DNA of 64,000 nt from Brevibacillus sp. DP1.3A (GCF_013284245.2 NZ_CP085876.1:2277001-2341000); one strand, 5' to 3'. Positions 34,339 to 41,460 are shown, counted from the first letter of the stretch. A program made the numbers and translations. Notes: generated by a model from the sequence alone, not told the origin.

Positions 34339-34458
34339 TTATTTACGTTTGTTTTGGTTGATGGCAGTGACGATAGATTCACCCAGTCCCAGCAATGCGA
34401 TAATCAGCATGCCGAAACCAATCATAAGCGTCAAAGCATCTCTAACCTCCACAGGCAT
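34339..34458 (-). CDS. Putative holin-like small toxin (Hol_Tox type)
   Basis: This 39-residue protein begins PVEVRDALTLMIGFGMLI, followed by ALLGLGESIV and a basic tail (NQNKRK). The pattern of one hydrophobic helix after an acidic DALTLMI start with a Lys/Arg tail is that of the small holin-like toxins found in bacilli, some of which are type I toxins controlled by antisense RNA. Its ATG shares one base with the stop of a 35-codon upstream frame, which suggests coupled translation. No antisense RNA promoter could be confirmed by eye. Confidence 0.65.
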   Translation of the reverse strand: MPVEVRDALTLMIGFGMLIIALLGLGESIVTAINQNKRK

Positions 34459-34565
34459 CACTTCCCTTCCGAGAGGATAGCCGAACGTCCTTTCAAGAAT
34501 ATTCGATTGAGCAGGATTAGCATACCATTTATTTCCAATTGCAGGATGTACTTTTCTGCGCCCAA
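34458..34565 (-). CDS. Leader peptide coupled to the holin-like toxin, 35 residues
   Basis: A TTG start eight bases after AAAGGAGG opens a frame that reads GAEKYILQLEINGMLILL and ends SAILSEGK. The stop TGA overlaps the toxin ATG as TGATG. The strongest ribosome binding site of the locus serves this leader and not the toxin. The peptide itself is amphipathic. It could be a regulatory leader or a small protein in its own right. Confidence 0.5.
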   Translation of the reverse strand: MGAEKYILQLEINGMLILLNRIFLKGRSAILSEGK

Positions 34566-34686
34566 GCGATTCTCCTCCTTTATTTCGTGTGTATGATGAG
34601 TAAATGCAGAAAGGATTGTCCAATACTCGAATTTTTATTCGAAGACAAGTTTAATCTTCTGAATCCTTGCCCATCCTGAGGTATTC

Positions 34687-34911
34687 GTGTTTGGATTAAG
34701 AAAGAAAAGATCGAAGTTAGGAAAGCGGCTAGATAAGAGAGGATTTACCCAACAGTGGCTAAGCAAAGAATCGGGGGTAAACAATACTACTGTTTCGCGT
34801 CTAGCATCAGATAATGAATATCTAGCGACTATGAAAACTGCTCAACGAATACTGAATGCACTTAGAAGGGTAGACAAAAATGCGAAACAGGATGATTTCT
34901 GGACCATGTAG
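34687..34911 (+). CDS. Small XRE-type HTH regulator, 74 residues
   Basis: This is an XRE-type helix-turn-helix with KLGKRLDKRGFTQQWLSKES and then VNNTTVSRLAS, followed by a short basic tail. It is almost a bare HTH domain, like small regulators in phage or toxin-antitoxin loci. GTG start with GAGG five bases upstream. It is divergent from the toxin/leader pair and could repress it or itself. Confidence 0.75.
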   Translation: MFGLRKKRSKLGKRLDKRGFTQQWLSKESGVNNTTVSRLASDNEYLATMKTAQRILNALRRVDKNAKQDDFWTM

Positions 34912-35036
34912 GATAGTGGGGACGAATGGGGACAAAACTAACTTGAATCGTCAAAGATTCACTCAGATGCGAACGGATACGAACAGGAAAAACACTTGAT
35001 TTTCAAGGGTTTTACAGATCAATTAGGATTAAAAAC

Positions 35037-35094
35037 GATGACCCGGTCTCTTTGACAGGGGGGGGTGCTGGTTCGAACCGAGTCCGGATCACCA
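35037..35094 (+). pseudogene. Degenerate tRNA-Val 3' half (candidate att site)
   Basis: The anticodon arm, T-arm and acceptor 3' strand of tRNA-Val recur with CTTTGACAGGG, then GGTTCGAACCGAGTCCGGAT and CACCA; the D-arm is missing and a T-stem base pair is broken. It is the kind of scar left when an integrase inserts at the 3' end of a tRNA gene. The stretch 34912-35036 has no clear gene. Confidence 0.75.
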
Positions 35095-35106
35095 TTTAAC
35101 GAACTG

Positions 35107-35133
35107 AAACCCTTGGGAATCAAGGGTTTTTTA
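35107..35133 (+). terminator. Duplicate of the tRNA terminator
   Basis: AAACCCTTG and CAAGGGTTT pair around GGAAT, with TTTA after. Matches the tRNA operon terminator in sequence and position relative to the tRNA fragment. Confidence 0.75.
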
Positions 35134-35181
35134 TGTCCTCGTCCATCCACCCTGACAACATAATCCCTCTAAGCTGTCACT

Positions 35182-35290
35182 GGAGTCCTTGGCGCACTTC
35201 GGACAGCAAGCCCAGACACTAAAGCAAGCGATGCGGCACATTACGCAGCCGATGCATTGCGTGATGCAGCAGGAATCCAAAAAAATTGCG
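35182..35290 (+). pseudogene. Remnant of a gene 3' end, copy A
   Basis: The frame reads GVLGALRTASPDTKASDAAH, then YAADALRDAAGI. It is clearly related to the fragment at 36222-36350. It has no start and appears fused to the flank of the tRNA scar. Its gene family is not recognised. Confidence 0.5.
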
Positions 35291-35328
35291 AAGCCCTCCC
35301 TTCGGAATATTCCTGGGAGGGCTTTTCT
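35291..35328 (+). terminator. Terminator hairpin, copy A
   Basis: AAGCCCTCCC and GGGAGGGCTT pair around TTCGGAATATTCCT, followed by TTCTTA. A close relative lies at 36356-36396. The stretch from here to 35519 has no gene. Confidence 0.8.
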
Positions 35329-35519
35329 TATGTATTACGATTGTTCGTAACACAAATTATTGCTGCTAAGTAAAGAATTGATGCAACTATAGCTCTTAAA
35401 AAGAATCCTGATCCGTGTCATTGTTATAAATTGAAACAGAAGCAACTACCACAATGTGACCAATGACGTAGACAAGAATACCGTACAAAATTTTTAAAGC
35501 ATAGAAGACCATCCTAATT

Positions 35520-36227
35520 TTAGTAGTCAAAGCTATCGTAATCTGGAGAAGCCATTTCAATATCTGCAGCATAAGATACGTTCATGTTAACTGAAGGAGT
35601 AGAACTTCCAGAGAAGCCAATTTCAATACCACTCGCATGAATTTGAACATGTCCATATTCTCCAACAACATTTGCTGAGCCATCATCATCATTTTTATAA
35701 ACTTTTGCGGTCAGTACAATTTCGTAGTCGTTTTTCATTGAGTCAATATCTACATCATAGGCAATTCCTTTTTCTGGGTCAACATCATTTAGGGCAACGT
35801 CATCACGATCTGAGCCAAATTGTCTCATGATATAGCAGTCATCTTCGTATTACGTGAAATCATCTGACCAAGCTAGTGCAATTGCATCAGTAAATTCATA
35901 AAATGGGTTTGTCAGCCATTCACCAGTGGCTATAAATTTAAAATTATCTTTGCCACGCTTTTCATTAATTCTTTTAGCAACAACACTCATTTTAAAATCG
36001 TCTTTGTCTAATGTTCGTAGCTTAACCTCTCTGGTATCCTCTTCATCAAGGTTTCTATAAACCCCCTGAATACTAACAATTTCGCCCTCCTCTTTACTTA
36101 ATTCATAGATAGCAGCATCTGATAAACTATCAATTTGATCTTGAGTTATATGCTCAGCGAAATCCAATTTCTCTAGAGCTAAAATGCGTTCTACAGTTGA
36201 TAATGGCGTGAAATTATCTTTAAAGAA
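35520..36227 (-). pseudogene. Broken hypothetical gene with an in-frame stop
   Basis: One reading frame runs from just below 36228 (preceded by TGA, no start codon) to 35520, interrupted only by a TAA at 35850-35852. The parts read DNFTPLSTVERILALEKLDF, then DAIALAWSDDFT before the stop, and AYDVDIDSMKNDYEIVLTAK after it. The two halves are continuous in one frame without a ribosome binding site for the second, so this is a nonsense-mutated, 5'-truncated gene. It probably once had a signal peptide upstream. Function unknown. Confidence 0.7.
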
Positions 36228-36350
36228 TCAGCTGAAAAAGTGATTGTTGTCCTTGGTGCGCTATGGGCGGCAAGTGCCGATTCAAAAGTAAGGAATGCAG
36301 TCCATTATGCAGCAGTTGCATTGCGCGACGCTGTTGGTATCCCTATATAA
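36222..36350 (+). pseudogene. Remnant of a gene 3' end, copy B
   Basis: The frame reads KESAEKVIVVLGALWAASAD, then SKVRNAVHYAAVALRDAVGI and a stop. It shares LGAL-AS-D-K-A-HYAA-ALRDA-GI with copy A at 35182. It starts inside the 5' end of the broken minus-strand gene, showing a recombination junction. Confidence 0.55.
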
Positions 36351-36355
36351 TAGTG

Positions 36356-36396
36356 AAGCCCTCCTTCGGATCTGTGTCCGGGGGAGGGCTTTTTTA
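36356..36396 (+). terminator. Terminator hairpin, copy B
   Basis: AAGCCCTCC and GGAGGGCTT pair, followed by TTTTA. Same stem as copy A. The gap 36397-36581 shows no gene. Confidence 0.8.
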
Positions 36397-36581
36397 GTCT
36401 CAATCCCCTGAGCAATATGCATTAAAAGGATCGTGCAAGTATCGATTCATATTTTTCATAAAATGGTTCGAGCTGTCTTGACGTACACAGTAGACAATTC
36501 GAATAAAGAATTATGTTGTATGCATAGTTGTGTCTGCTGCGTTAATTGTTAGATACGAGAAGTGTGTGCATAAACTTCAAT

Positions 36582-36608
36582 AAAAAAACACCCATTAATC
36601 GGGTGTTG
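36582..36608 (-). terminator. Terminator of the 36633 gene
   Basis: On the minus strand AACACCC and GGGTGTT pair around GATTAAT and run into seven T residues. Confidence 0.8.
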
Positions 36609-36632
36609 AACAGACAAATACAATTAATTACA

Positions 36633-36875
36633 TTAAAAAATAGTTAAGTCTTGATATTTTCCTAAATCAAATAGATCTTTTAGTAAACAATCCTCAACTT
36701 TTACTAGACCGATATCATCAAGGTTCTTTATCTGTAGATAGTCTTCTTGATTGAATGTGGTGAAGTTCCAACATCCATTAGTTCGAGTAATGGAGTATCT
36801 TGATGCTTTATATTCAAACTCTATTTCACGTCCAATTTTCAAATCGGTCATTAAAGATTCATATGTATAGTCCAT
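36633..36875 (-). CDS. Hypothetical protein, 80 residues (possible immunity partner)
   Basis: This is a small acidic protein (DYTYESLMTDLKIGREIEFE; tail DLFDLGKYQDLTIF) with no signal peptide. ATG 36875 follows GGGGGAAG. It lies directly downstream of the secreted toxin-like gene on the same strand, the usual place for an immunity gene, but a strong terminator separates the two. Family not recognised. Confidence 0.55.
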   Translation of the reverse strand: MDYTYESLMTDLKIGREIEFEYKASRYSITRTNGCWNFTTFNQEDYLQIKNLDDIGLVKVEDCLLKDLFDLGKYQDLTIF

Positions 36876-36927
36876 ACTTCCCCCTATATTCACGGCTTGA
36901 TTTTTCTTAGTTTAATATCTTATTCAA

Positions 36928-36968
36928 AAAAAGTCGATGGGCGTTCATAATGCCCCATCGACTTTTTA
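36928..36968. terminator. Bidirectional terminator
   Basis: AAAAAGTCGATGGG and CCCATCGACTTTTT with GC/GC extension form a near-perfect stem around a short loop, with A/T runs on both sides. It follows the stop of the toxin-like gene. Confidence 0.85.
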
Positions 36969-36988
36969 AGTTTACTAGCTTGTTTGGA

Positions 36989-37501
36989 TTAGTACCATTC
37001 TCCTCTAGATGGAGGTCCAACTGGTGGCCAAAACCAATCGTGTCTGTGTGGAACGTTTGGATGGGTTTTTGGATTGCCATGGTTTGTGTAATCTATATCC
37101 ATTTCAGCTTTTCCGTCCCCATCATAATACCGACGCTGATAGAGTTCACCATCTTTAATCCAGTCTATTGAAGAATAAGCATCTTGGTCTTTTGACGGAG
37201 GGCTCTTAGTAGTTGTGGAATGATTAGCTGTTTCATCGCCGTCTTCCTTAGCTTTCTTATATGCATCTTTTGGCTTCGGTTTTGGCTTTGGTTTCTTTCT
37301 AAGTGGTTCTGCCTCTCCCGCTATTTTTTCTGGAGTAACGTTATCTTCTGTAACTTCTTTTGTAACACTGTCAGTTTCAATAGCTTCTTGAACTTGAACG
37401 GATTCGTTTGATGCCTGGATAGAAGATGTAGTAACGAAGTTTGGCAAAACTAAAGTTGTTGCTAGTAACGCTAATAAAGAAAGCCTTTTGATTTTAAACA
37501 T
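36989..37501 (-). CDS. Secreted protein with a polymorphic-toxin-like C-terminus
   Basis: This 170-residue protein has a signal peptide (LLALLATTLVLPNFVTTSS), an acidic linker, a basic KKPKPKPKPKDAYKKAK block and a C-terminal domain reading QRRYYDGDGKAEMDIDYTNH and VPHRHDWFWPP. The last block is a known type of ending in RHS/WXG-like polymorphic toxins (DIDY-N-H...PHRHDW). The histidines could be catalytic. Here it stands alone behind a Sec signal. The start is ATG 37501 with GGGGAG upstream. Confidence 0.65.
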   Translation of the reverse strand: MFKIKRLSLLALLATTLVLPNFVTTSSIQASNESVQVQEAIETDSVTKEVTEDNVTPEKIAGEAEPLRKKPKPKPKPKDAYKKAKEDGDETANHSTTTKSPPSKDQDAYSSIDWIKDGELYQRRYYDGDGKAEMDIDYTNHGNPKTHPNVPHRHDWFWPPVGPPSRGEWY

Positions 37502-37702
37502 GTACACTCCCCTTTTAAAAAAGTGCTAAACAAACCTCTTTTTTGGTATTTACCATTTTAAGGATTATCTTCCACATTTATACATTATTTTTTCGTATTT
37601 GTAAATGGTTTTAAAAATTTTTGAATATTACAATTTATTTATACGAATTTAATTATTAATAAAATCGGTATTAAACAAGTATTTTATTACTAAGTTCACT
37701 GT

Positions 37703-37730
37703 TTGCATTTGCTTATGTTGTTCGTATATA
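37703..37730 (+). promoter_or_regulatory. Promoter of the SOS-box operon
   Basis: TTGCAT (37703-37708) and TATATA (37725-37730) are spaced by 16 bases. The SOS box follows within five bases of the -10. Confidence 0.65.
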
Positions 37731-37734
37731 TACA

Positions 37735-37746
37735 GAACGAATGTTC
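37735..37746. promoter_or_regulatory. LexA (DinR) SOS box
   Basis: GAAC-GAAT-GTTC fits the Gram-positive LexA consensus GAACRNRYGTTC perfectly; the following base is the expected G, whereas the base before is A instead of C. It overlaps the likely transcription start. Confidence 0.75.
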
Positions 37747-37763
37747 GTGAAAGGGTGGTTGAT

Positions 37764-37946
37764 GTGGAGACAATCCAAGTAGTGATTGACGACCAACTAC
37801 AGGCTGTTCCGGTTTTAACCCTAAAGCATGTCAAAGCATTAAGCAAAATCCACACAGGTGGTAGCCCAGGATACGCGTCTGACATTCTCCGTGGTTTGAT
37901 AGAGGCTGGATTGGTGGAGGAGACTGCAAATGAGTTTGCTGTTTGA
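37764..37946 (+). CDS. Small SOS-regulated hypothetical protein, about 60 residues
   Basis: The protein (ETIQVVIDDQLQAVPVLTLK onward) looks like a small winged-helix or HTH fold: a helix-rich segment HVKALSKIHTGGSPGYASDI followed by a strand-like tail. GTG 37764 has AAAGG nine bases upstream; an in-frame GTG at 37755 is too close to it. The gene lies right behind a LexA box. It overlaps the next small gene. Not recognised; a DNA-damage-induced checkpoint or phage-derived role is possible. Confidence 0.6.
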   Translation: METIQVVIDDQLQAVPVLTLKHVKALSKIHTGGSPGYASDILRGLIEAGLVEETANEFAV

Positions 37947-38019
37947 GAATCACTATGAGCAAATGGTAAGTCCACTACCTCCGATCGATCCTGATTCAAA
38001 ATTAGAAAATTACTTTTGA
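37930..38019 (+). CDS. Very small protein, 29 residues
   Basis: A strong GGAGGAG seven bases before ATG 37930 initiates a frame reading SLLFENHYEQMVSPLPPIDP and ending LENYF. It overlaps the last 17 bases of the previous gene, as in a coupled operon. Too short for family recognition, but the binding site is convincing. Confidence 0.5.
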   Translation: MSLLFENHYEQMVSPLPPIDPDSKLENYF

Positions 38020-38152
38020 GAGTACAAATCTAAGGTTTGGGAGTATTAATTTGTAACGGTGTTCTGAGGATTCATTTTGATATATTTGGGGACTCTATGT
38101 GATCCGAGACTCTTTTTTCGGTGTATATTAATAGCATAGAAAGTTAATCACC

Positions 38153-38177
38153 AGCCGCCTACGGGCGGTATTTTTGC
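38153..38177 (+). terminator. Terminator of the SOS-box operon
   Basis: CCGCC and GGCGG pair around TACG, followed by TATTTTTGC. The rest of the gap 38020-38387 shows no gene. Confidence 0.7.
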
Positions 38178-38387
38178 ATTTTCAGAAAGGACAACTTGTT
38201 AATTCGACAAGGGATGAAAGTATGTGAAAAACTAAGGCTTGCTTTCGCGAAACGATTCCCATGAAATTTTAGCTGATCAATTAAAAAATTCCTTTACAAG
38301 CAAATAGTCAGAATTGAAAACATATTGCGCTCGAATTATAATTTTACTTAATTTACAATAAAATCCATACAGTGGAGGGATTGGTTA

Positions 38388-38723
38388 ATGAAACGATTCA
38401 TACCTGTTTTACATGCAGCTCTTGTAACCTCTGTACTATTCGGCTTGCAGGGAGTCAGCTTGGCACAGGAAAAGAATGGTGAAGCTATGGTGGAACAGCA
38501 GGAGATCGGGCTCATCGAAATCGGCATGGCCCAAGTGATTTACTTGGAAACGCCCCCAGGCTACTGGTATGCATTAAAGGAGGGAAAGCATGTCTACCTC
38601 GATTATGATAAAGGCTCCTTTCAGTATAAATTGGTGGCAGGATTGTCTAGGGGAACGGATTATCTGTATCAATATGACCAGAACGGAGTTTTGCTCAAAA
38701 CCATCAAAATAATTGTTAAATAA
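38388..38723 (+). CDS. Secreted hypothetical protein, 111 residues
   Basis: A signal peptide (FIPVLHAALVTSVLFGLQG, cleavage likely after LAQ) precedes a small strand-rich domain with IYLETPPGYWYALKEGKHVY. Not recognised. GGAGGGATT lies before the ATG. It is a single gene with its own terminator. Confidence 0.6.
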   Translation: MKRFIPVLHAALVTSVLFGLQGVSLAQEKNGEAMVEQQEIGLIEIGMAQVIYLETPPGYWYALKEGKHVYLDYDKGSFQYKLVAGLSRGTDYLYQYDQNGVLLKTIKIIVK

Positions 38724-38774
38724 ACAGGGTGTTTCCATCCAAAACTTTGACAGCTTTGGGCTGGTGAAGAGAAA

Positions 38775-38803
38775 ATAGGCCGATCACGGTCTATTTTTTA
38801 TTT
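38775..38803 (+). terminator. Terminator after the secreted protein gene
   Basis: ATAGGCCG and CGGTCTAT pair with one wobble around ATCA, followed by a T-run. Confidence 0.7.
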
Positions 38804-38863
38804 TATTGCATGAGCTGTAAGGAACGGGGAGGTTTTCGAGTATCCACTCGTAATAACATTTGT

Positions 38864-38930
38864 TAAAACCCTTGAGAAATCAAGGGTCATTTTTATTTCC
38901 TCAATCATCCACCCTGATTACATAACCCGC
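38864..38930. repeat. Third copy of the tRNA-Val downstream flank
   Basis: AAAACCCTTGAG-AATCAAGGGT repeats the tRNA terminator, and the following ATCATCCACCCTGATTACAT matches TCCATCCACCCTGACAACAT at 35139 in order and spacing. No tRNA sequence is left in front. The remaining bases to 39302 show no supported gene. Confidence 0.6.
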
Positions 38931-39302
38931 AGGGGTTATCGCATGCTAACATTTTTAACAGCTTTGATTCAACAAAAGCATCCTGAACGTCTTTGTTTCA
39001 TCTTTCTCTCGAAGTTGTCAGCAACTTCTTTAAGCAATTTTGAGACCACATGGCAATATTCATCCATCGTAATTCATGTCACGGGTATGTGGAGTGGGGC
39101 AGACTTCGTACCAAGTAAGACGGTTTTTTGAATATACAGGTGCATTTGGAACTTTATACCTATTGCTCGTGACCATTCTATATCCGATACCTCAAAACGT
39201 GGGCATTATTTCCTTTTTATATATAGATTGGATATCTGGCATGTCGATCACCATGAGCACCTTCCATCTGTATGAAATCCTTTACAGAGAGGAGGGGACT
39301 GA

Positions 39303-40592
39303 ATGCCCAATATTGAAGGTATCAACATCCAACAATCAAGTGCGGAACGCAAGAGCTACGTGGTTGTAGGAGCCATTCTATCATGTAGTAGTGGTAGTAA
39401 GCAGAGTAGGCTGAAAATGCCGTTCAGCCATGGTGTGTTCGTAAAAGGGAAGCCGCAAGTGAGCATCATGGATTTCGTCCCCAACATCAATATCATGCCA
39501 TTTGGAAAATGCAGCAGCTTGAAAAATCCCGCCGTCGCCTCTGCCACCGCCGCCAATAATGGTGTTCACACTCCAATGCCGTGCACACCTCTGACGACAA
39601 TGCCATGGATGGACGGGAAAGCGGACAAAATGGTCGGTGGCCATCCAGCATTGCTGAACAACTCAACAAATATGTGCTTCCATTGTGGGCTGATAAAGAT
39701 TGAAGATGACGGGCAGGATTTGGGTGGTGTGACGATAGGAAGTCAGTCGCCAGCAAATAGCGGACCGTCAGCTACCGGTTTTGGGCAAGGACCAGCTTGC
39801 GAGAAGCCACAGGAAAAGCCAAACATGTGGGATAACTTTGTCAAAGGAATCTCGAAGTTAGGAGACGTTCCTGCTGCGATGCAAAAAGCGGCAAGTGAGC
39901 TGCCAGGGGCTTTGGAGAAAGCTGCAAATGATTTGCCAAAAGGGTTGAAGAAGGCAGCAGAGGATTTGCCAAAGGGTATTGAAGTGTTTGTGAGGGAAGG
40001 TCATATCGAGCCAATGCAAGAAGACTTGGATACGTTGCGGGATGAGGATATCAATCTTGAGGATGCACTTGCAATCAGTGGGCTTGTCGTTCATGCACTG
40101 ACTTTGGGGAGAAGTAAAAACGTTAAGGATTTAGTGAAGGCGTTAAAGAAGGGAAAGAAGAGGACGGGTGATTTTAAGCCGATAAAAGAAGTAGAAATTG
40201 TAGATATGAATGGAAGACCAATCGGTGAGTTTGATGAGATAGACATGAAAAATGGCATTTTTTACGAGGATAAAACTGCAAAAGGACTAGACATTCTGAA
40301 TCCCAAAACTGGGCTACCAGCACAAACACCACAGCAATTTGCCGATAAACAAATATTGACGAAAACTAGGAATAGAATTAACAACCTTCACAAAAGTGCT
40401 GTGTCCTCAAGACCAGCAGCTAATGGAAGCCCAGAAGCACCCTCTCTTGAAGAAATTAAAGGCATACGACAGTTTGTTTTCAGGCTGGATGGAGACACAC
40501 CTGAGCTTAGAGAAGCTGTTGAAAAAAGCCTTGAGCAACTAAGAAAAGAGTTCCCAGAGTATACATTTAATGTTCAATTTGGAGGGAGATAA
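39303..40592 (+). CDS. DUF4280 (PAAR-like) polymorphic toxin
   Basis: This 429-residue protein begins with about 125 residues of DUF4280 (SYVVVGAILSCSSGSKQSRL, PMPCTPLTTMPWMDGKADKM, CFHCGLIKI), a PAAR-like spike-tip domain seen in contractile injection and related toxin systems. A linker (about 180-230) has four degenerate repeats built on KAA-LP-G (AMQKAASELPGALEKAA, LPKGLKKAAEDLPKG). The C-terminal domain carries EFDEIDMKNGIFYEDKTAKG, resembling a PD-(D/E)xK-type nuclease core. A DNase or RNase activity is inferred. GAGGAGGGG precedes the ATG. The likely immunity gene follows by two bases. Confidence 0.78.
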   Translation: MPNIEGINIQQSSAERKSYVVVGAILSCSSGSKQSRLKMPFSHGVFVKGKPQVSIMDFVPNINIMPFGKCSSLKNPAVASATAANNGVHTPMPCTPLTTMPWMDGKADKMVGGHPALLNNSTNMCFHCGLIKIEDDGQDLGGVTIGSQSPANSGPSATGFGQGPACEKPQEKPNMWDNFVKGISKLGDVPAAMQKAASELPGALEKAANDLPKGLKKAAEDLPKGIEVFVREGHIEPMQEDLDTLRDEDINLEDALAISGLVVHALTLGRSKNVKDLVKALKKGKKRTGDFKPIKEVEIVDMNGRPIGEFDEIDMKNGIFYEDKTAKGLDILNPKTGLPAQTPQQFADKQILTKTRNRINNLHKSAVSSRPAANGSPEAPSLEEIKGIRQFVFRLDGDTPELREAVEKSLEQLRKEFPEYTFNVQFGGR

Positions 40593-40594
40593 AA

Positions 40595-40924
40595 ATGTCA
40601 ATTTGTGCTTTTCTTCAAGAGCCTGAGAATGAATATGAAGAAAAATTTAATATTCCTGTTGCAACTGATTCTTTCTTTGAGGAATGTTGGAAGCCTGCTA
40701 TTGAAGAACTGAACTTAGAATGGGTTAATGTTTTTTCAGTTGGATTAGATATGGTGAAAGAAGACTTGCCGTTTGTGATGAAGGAACTATCTATGATAAA
40801 GGATTGGGCAAAAACAAATTTACCCAACGAAAAACAAGAAAAAATAATTGAAAGAATTGAATTACTTGAGGCTGAACTTCCTAATGCTTTTCGAAGAGAA
40901 GGTGCAGTAGTATTTATTGGCTAG
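40595..40924 (+). CDS. Putative immunity protein of the DUF4280 toxin
   Basis: This 109-residue acidic protein (SICAFLQEPENEYEEKFNIP; helical IKDWAKTNLPNEKQEKIIER) begins two bases after the toxin stop, behind GGAGGGAG that lies inside the toxin gene. Size, charge and position are typical of immunity proteins. The family is not recognised, so the role rests on context. Confidence 0.65.
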   Translation: MSICAFLQEPENEYEEKFNIPVATDSFFEECWKPAIEELNLEWVNVFSVGLDMVKEDLPFVMKELSMIKDWAKTNLPNEKQEKIIERIELLEAELPNAFRREGAVVFIG

Positions 40925-41114
40925 GTTTCAATAAGTAATGGTGGGGGCTACCCAGTGCCGAATGAGCCCTTCACCTTACAATCACTACTATAACCTTTAA
41001 TCTACCTGAGGAAGTTTAGAACGTCTGGAAAGAGTACACTTAACTATGATTTGAAGGTTGAACATATTTGACACATCTAAACACTCTATACTAAGGCTAC
41101 GCACGATGAATAAG

Positions 41115-41146
41115 CCGCTCGGGTAAATAACCGGGCGGTTTTTGCT
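41115..41146 (+). terminator. Terminator hairpin near the integrase scar
   Basis: GCCGCTCGG and CCGGGCGGT pair around GTAAATAA, followed by TTTTGC. It lies about 190 bases past the immunity gene. Confidence 0.7.
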
Positions 41147-41149
41147 TTG

Positions 41150-41370
41150 GGTACACGAATTTGGAAGGAGTAAGAGTATTGAGCCAATCGGATGGCTGCA
41201 TATCCTAATCTTTGACATACCACTTTAGGATTGACACCTTGAATAAGAAGAAGCGTAGCATGAGTATGTCTTATGTCATGGAAACGTATTTTTGGAATGT
41301 CTACGCTCTTTATGACTCGTTTGTACGTTCTCTTCAGATTCCAGGGGGATCCCAGCAGCGCTTGAACGCT
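41150..41370 (-). pseudogene. Remnant of a tyrosine recombinase (integrase) C-terminus
   Basis: Read on the minus strand: VQALLGSPWNLKRTYKRVIK, then IRFHDIRHTHATLLLIQGV, NPKVVCQRLGYAAIRLAQYS. The HDIRHTHATLLL motif contains the catalytic Arg and His and the last Tyr fits the nucleophile of phage-type integrases. The frame has no start and the gene body is absent. Integrases normally lie next to their att site, so this supports the island reading. The rest of 40925-41460 is empty. Confidence 0.8.
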
Positions 41371-41460
41371 CTAAAATGTCAAAATTGGTAAAAACAAGCA
41401 GGAATCTGTCGTTTTTAGTAGAATATAACCCTCAATAAGTAATTGAGGTGAAAAAGTTAA

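Noticed and set aside
34912-35036. Possible integrase 3' end next to the tRNA-Val scar
   Set aside because: The repeated GGGGAC wording recalls integrase ends, but no frame gives a recognisable recombinase motif.
38943-39131. Short plus-strand frame after the third tRNA flank copy
   Set aside because: No binding site, low-complexity Ser/Thr-rich translation and no neighbour supporting it.
39076-39369. Plus-strand frame with two hydrophobic segments upstream of the DUF4280 toxin
   Set aside because: It has no ribosome binding site and its 3' end runs into the toxin gene in another frame. It may be a remnant membrane gene, but I cannot support it.
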